In this document: positions 6,837 to 9,714 of the stretch, one piece after another | Numbering within the stretch: the stretch's first letter is position 1 | Layout: each line of letters begins with the position of its first letter | Source of the DNA: DATDDB01 sp036524005 | GTDB lineage: Bacteria; Pseudomonadota; Gammaproteobacteria; Burkholderiales; Gallionellaceae | Direction of reading: 5' to 3' | Length of the DNA: 9,714 bases | Assembly (NCBI GenBank): GCA_036524005.1 | Contig: DATDDB010000082.1 | Coordinates: forward strand, 1-9,714 | The notes under the pieces: generated by a model | The model's database searches: none | What the model saw: only the letters and a program-made list of their open reading frames with translations | Told to the model about the DNA's origin: nothing | Translations under genes and position numbers: made by a program

Positions 6837-9017
6837 ATGATGTCAAAAACACGCGATCCCCTGTTGGAAGCCATACTCGAAGCCCAGTTGCATGACCCGT
6901 TCAGCTACCTTGGCCTGCACCGGGAAGGCGAGGAATGGGTTTTGCGCATATTCCTGCCCTACGGACACGCGCCCGAAGCGCTGGCCATAGACGGCTGGGT
7001 GCCGCTGACCCTGCTCCATGAGCATGGCATCTATACCTGCCACAGCAGCGACCCCCTGCCGCAGCCTTGCGCCATCCGCTACCGCACCGATGAAGGGCAC
7101 ATGGTCGAAACCTGGGATGCCTATTCATTCCCCGCCACCATCAGCGGCCATGACCTGCACCTGTTCAGCGAAGGCAACCTGCACCAGCCTTATCGCACCC
7201 TGGGCGCCCATGTGATGGTTCACAACGGGGTGCGCGGCACGCGCTTCTCCGTATGGGCGCCGAACGCCGGGCGCGTCAGCGTGGTGGGTGATTTCAACCG
7301 CTGGGATGGGCGCACTCACCAAATGCGGGTGCATGGCTCGAGCGGGGTGTGGGAGTTGTTCATCCCCGGAATCGGCGAAGGCGACCTGTACAAATTCGAG
7401 CTCCGCAACCGCCACACCGGCGCAGTGATGCTCAAGACCGACCCCTACGGCTACAGTTTCGAGAAGCGTCCCGGCACTGCCGCAAGGGTGTGCGCCGCCC
7501 GCCGTTACAGCTGGTCTGACGACAAATGGATGGAACAGCGAGCCCAAACGGACTGGCTGCACGCACCGATGAATATTTACGAAGTCCATCCCGGTTCCTG
7601 GAAGTATCCGCATGGCGGCGGCTTTTTCAATTTCCGCGAACTGGCCGCCATGCTGCTGCCCTACGTGCAGGACCTGGGCTGCACCCATATTGAGTTGATG
7701 CCGGTGAGCGAGCACCCGCTGGATGAATCCTGGGGTTACCAGACTACCGGCTATTTCGGCGTTTCCAGCCGGTATGGCACGCCCGACGATTTCCGGGCCT
7801 TCGTGGACATGTTCCACCAGGCTGGGATAGGCGTTTTGCTGGACTGGGTCCCGGGACATTTCCCCAAGGACAATTTCGCGCTTGCCCGCTTCGATGGCAC
7901 TGCGCTCTACGAACACGAGGATCCGCGCCTGGGTGAACACCAGGACTGGGGAACATACATTTTCAATTATGGCCGCAAGGAAGTGCGCAGTTTTTTGACC
8001 GGCAGCGCACATTTCTGGCTGTCCGAATTTCATATAGACGGCCTACGCGTGGACGCGGTGGCCTCCATGCTCTATCTCGATTACTCGCGCAAGGATGGTG
8101 AGTGGCTGCCCAACCGCTACGGCGGCCGGGAAAACCTGGAGGCGCTCGAATTCCTGCGCGAAACCAACATCATGGTGCACCAGCAATTTCCGGGCGCGCT
8201 GACCATCGCCGAGGAATCCACCGCCTGGCCCATGGTGTCGCGCCCGGTATACCTGGGCGGGCTGGGCTTTTCCATGAAATGGAACATGGGCTGGATGAAC
8301 GACACTTTGCGTTACTTCACGCACGACCCGGTGCACCGCCGCTTCCACCACAACGACCTCACTTTCGGCCAACTGTACGCCTATAGCGAGAATTTCGTGC
8401 TACCCTTTTCACATGACGAGGTGGTGCACGGAAAGCGGTCCCTGCTGGACAAGATGCCCGGGGATGCCTGGCAGAAATTCGCCAACCTGCGCCTGCTATT
8501 CACCTACCAGATGACCTATCCCGGGAAAAAACTCAATTTCATGGGCAATGAATTCGGGCACGGACAGGAATGGCAGGTCAAAGCCGGCCTGGACTGGAAC
8601 CTGCTCGATCTGCACTGGCATCGGGGAGTGCGCAACCTGTTTCGCGATCTCAGCCACCAGTACCGTGACACGCCCGCGCTGCACGACCAGGATTTTGCGC
8701 AGGAAGGCTTCTCCTGGATAGACTGCCATGACGCCGACCAGTCGGTGCTGAGCTACGTACGGCGCAGCCGCAACCAGTCATTTGTGGTGGTGGCGCTCAA
8801 CTTCACGCCGGTGCCGCGCACGGAATACCGCATCGGCGTGCCCGCTCCCGGCGGCTATCGTGAACGCTTCAACAGCGATTCTTCATTCTATGGCGGCGGC
8901 AACCTGGGCAATGGCGCAGGCATGGGGGCGGAAGAGGTTCCGTGGATGGGCTATCCGTATTCTGTAAAACTCACCCTGCCGCCTTTGGCAGGGATCATCC
9001 TGGAGCGCATTGCATAA
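6837..9017 (+). CDS. glgB: 1,4-alpha-glucan branching enzyme (GH13, CBM48)
   Basis: It transfers alpha-1,4 chain ends to alpha-1,6 positions to branch glycogen, in the cytosol. I start at the first ATG of the tandem ATGATG at 6837 because AGGT at 6826-6829 is well spaced; the open frame extends further back but would run through the promoter region. The 726 aa compare with 728 in E. coli. The layout is the long form: an N-terminal module (~1-110) containing DPFSYLGLH, a CBM48 module (~120-225, with FSVWAPNAGRVSVVGDFNRW), the GH13 barrel, and a C-terminal beta domain. The catalytic residues are Asp406 in DGLRVDAVASMLY, Glu459 in IAEEST, and Asp527 in SHDEVVHGK, each one position from the E. 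coli equivalents (405, 458, 526). The gene is intact. It diverges from glgC and is followed after one base by pgi, so the two are almost certainly co-transcribed. Confidence 0.97.
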   Translation: MMSKTRDPLLEAILEAQLHDPFSYLGLHREGEEWVLRIFLPYGHAPEALAIDGWVPLTLLHEHGIYTCHSSDPLPQPCAIRYRTDEGHMVETWDAYSFPATISGHDLHLFSEGNLHQPYRTLGAHVMVHNGVRGTRFSVWAPNAGRVSVVGDFNRWDGRTHQMRVHGSSGVWELFIPGIGEGDLYKFELRNRHTGAVMLKTDPYGYSFEKRPGTAARVCAARRYSWSDDKWMEQRAQTDWLHAPMNIYEVHPGSWKYPHGGGFFNFRELAAMLLPYVQDLGCTHIELMPVSEHPLDESWGYQTTGYFGVSSRYGTPDDFRAFVDMFHQAGIGVLLDWVPGHFPKDNFALARFDGTALYEHEDPRLGEHQDWGTYIFNYGRKEVRSFLTGSAHFWLSEFHIDGLRVDAVASMLYLDYSRKDGEWLPNRYGGRENLEALEFLRETNIMVHQQFPGALTIAEESTAWPMVSRPVYLGGLGFSMKWNMGWMNDTLRYFTHDPVHRRFHHNDLTFGQLYAYSENFVLPFSHDEVVHGKRSLLDKMPGDAWQKFANLRLLFTYQMTYPGKKLNFMGNEFGHGQEWQVKAGLDWNLLDLHWHRGVRNLFRDLSHQYRDTPALHDQDFAQEGFSWIDCHDADQSVLSYVRRSRNQSFVVVALNFTPVPRTEYRIGVPAPGGYRERFNSDSSFYGGGNLGNGAGMGAEEVPWMGYPYSVKLTLPPLAGIILERIA

Positions 9018-9018
9018 C

Positions 9019-9714
9019 ATGTCCGCCCTGACTCAATCTCCCGCCTGGCAGGCGCTCGCGGAGCACCAGCGAAAAATCGCGCAGACGCACATGCGCGACA
9101 TGTTCGAGCGCGATCCACAACGCTTCGAGAAATTCTCGCTGGAATGCTGCGGCATTTTGCTGGACTATTCCAAGAATCGCATCAACGACGAGACGGTAGG
9201 GCTGCTACTTGGACTCGCGCGCCAGGCTGAGCTGCCCAACTGGATCGAAATGATGTTCCGCGGCGACAAGATCAATACCACGGAAAACCGGGCTGTGCTC
9301 CATACCGCGCTGCGCAACCTCAGCGGCCAGCCGGTGTATGTGGACGGCGCGGACGTGATGCCAGCCGTGCAGCGCGCGCTCGAACACATGGGGAAATTCA
9401 CCGAACAGGTGCGTAGCGGTGCCTGGCGCGGCTATACCGGCAAGCCCATCACCGATGTGGTGAATATCGGCATCGGCGGCTCCGATCTCGGGCCGGCCAT
9501 GGTCACGCAGGCGCTCCGGCCCTACTGCAAGAAATTGCGCGCGCATTTCGTATCCAACATAGACGGCGCACACCTGGCCGAGACGCTGCAACAGCTGTCT
9601 CCGGAAACCACGCTGTTCATCGTCGCCTCCAAAACCTTCACCACGCAGGAAACGCTGACCAACGCACGCTCGGCGCGCGACTGGTTTCTGGGTGCCGCCA
9701 AGGATCCCGAGCAT
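9019..9714 (+). CDS. pgi: Glucose-6-phosphate isomerase, N-terminal part (3' truncated by window)
   Basis: It interconverts glucose-6-P and fructose-6-P. The 232 visible residues run in frame to the window edge; the full protein is usually ~545-550 aa. The sugar-phosphate isomerase (SIS) fold shows as GIGGSDLGP (151-159) and SKTFTTQET (204-212), both phosphate-binding loops of Pgi. Family blocks INTTENRAVLHTALR (85-99) and AWRGYTGKPITDVVNIGIGG (135-154) also fit. The catalytic Glu and His and the C-terminal Lys lie beyond the window. The ATG is one base after the glgB stop, with only a distant GGAG (9002-9005) inside glgB, so translation is probably coupled to glgB. The linkage makes metabolic sense: Pgi feeds fructose-6-P into the glucose-phosphate pool used by GlgC. 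Confidence 0.96.
   Translation, partial: MSALTQSPAWQALAEHQRKIAQTHMRDMFERDPQRFEKFSLECCGILLDYSKNRINDETVGLLLGLARQAELPNWIEMMFRGDKINTTENRAVLHTALRNLSGQPVYVDGADVMPAVQRALEHMGKFTEQVRSGAWRGYTGKPITDVVNIGIGGSDLGPAMVTQALRPYCKKLRAHFVSNIDGAHLAETLQQLSPETTLFIVASKTFTTQETLTNARSARDWFLGAAKDPEH

Noticed and set aside
7125..8033. Minus-strand open frame of 302 codons opposite glgB
   Set aside because: Shadow of glgB, whose catalytic residues and length match the family.
1..9714. CRISPR array, tRNA, rRNA, insertion sequence, or defence system
   Set aside because: No regularly spaced repeats, tRNA-like cloverleaf, transposase motif or known defence domain was seen on either strand.

Overview
The window is GC-rich chromosomal DNA from a proteobacterium. 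It carries a glycogen (alpha-glucan) metabolism locus built from two divergent transcription units. GlgB matches the E. coli enzyme almost residue for residue in length and catalytic positions, and GlgC is similarly close. The extra pair of GH57 enzymes, a ROK glucokinase and a DUF2934 protein are reminiscent of Betaproteobacteria of the Nitrosomonadales/Gallionellaceae type. That placement is from memory of gene content, not from a search.

Layout. Positions 1-207 hold the 3' end of a DUF2934 gene (+). Positions 312-560 hold a small, AT-rich orphan gene (+, 82 aa, 38 % GC by count). Positions 561-701 are non-coding and carry a nested inverted repeat (594-677) with an AAGCGGAC core that also occurs upstream of the orphan gene. 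From 702 to 6731 the minus strand is one gene train, read right to left: glgC, a putative terminator or attenuator, a 577-aa GH57 enzyme, a 670-aa GH57 enzyme of the 4-alpha-glucanotransferase type, and a ROK glucokinase. A 105-bp divergent intergenic region (6732-6836) holds -10-like boxes for both directions. The plus strand then carries glgB (6837-9017) and, after a single base, pgi, which runs off the window end.

How the genes fit together (inference from families). Pgi links fructose-6-P and glucose-6-P. GlgC makes ADP-glucose and GlgB adds alpha-1,6 branches. The two GH57 enzymes cut or rearrange alpha-glucan chains. The glucokinase re-phosphorylates the free glucose that such trimming releases. 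Glycogen synthase (glgA), phosphorylase (glgP) and phosphoglucomutase are not in the window and must lie elsewhere.

Nothing here looks like a new defence, mobile or secretion system. The points most worth a second look are the hairpin plus T-run just after glgC, the loss in GlgC of several residues that form the E. coli allosteric pocket, the double-GH57/glucokinase arrangement, and the AT-rich orphan gene flanked by inverted AAGCGGAC motifs.
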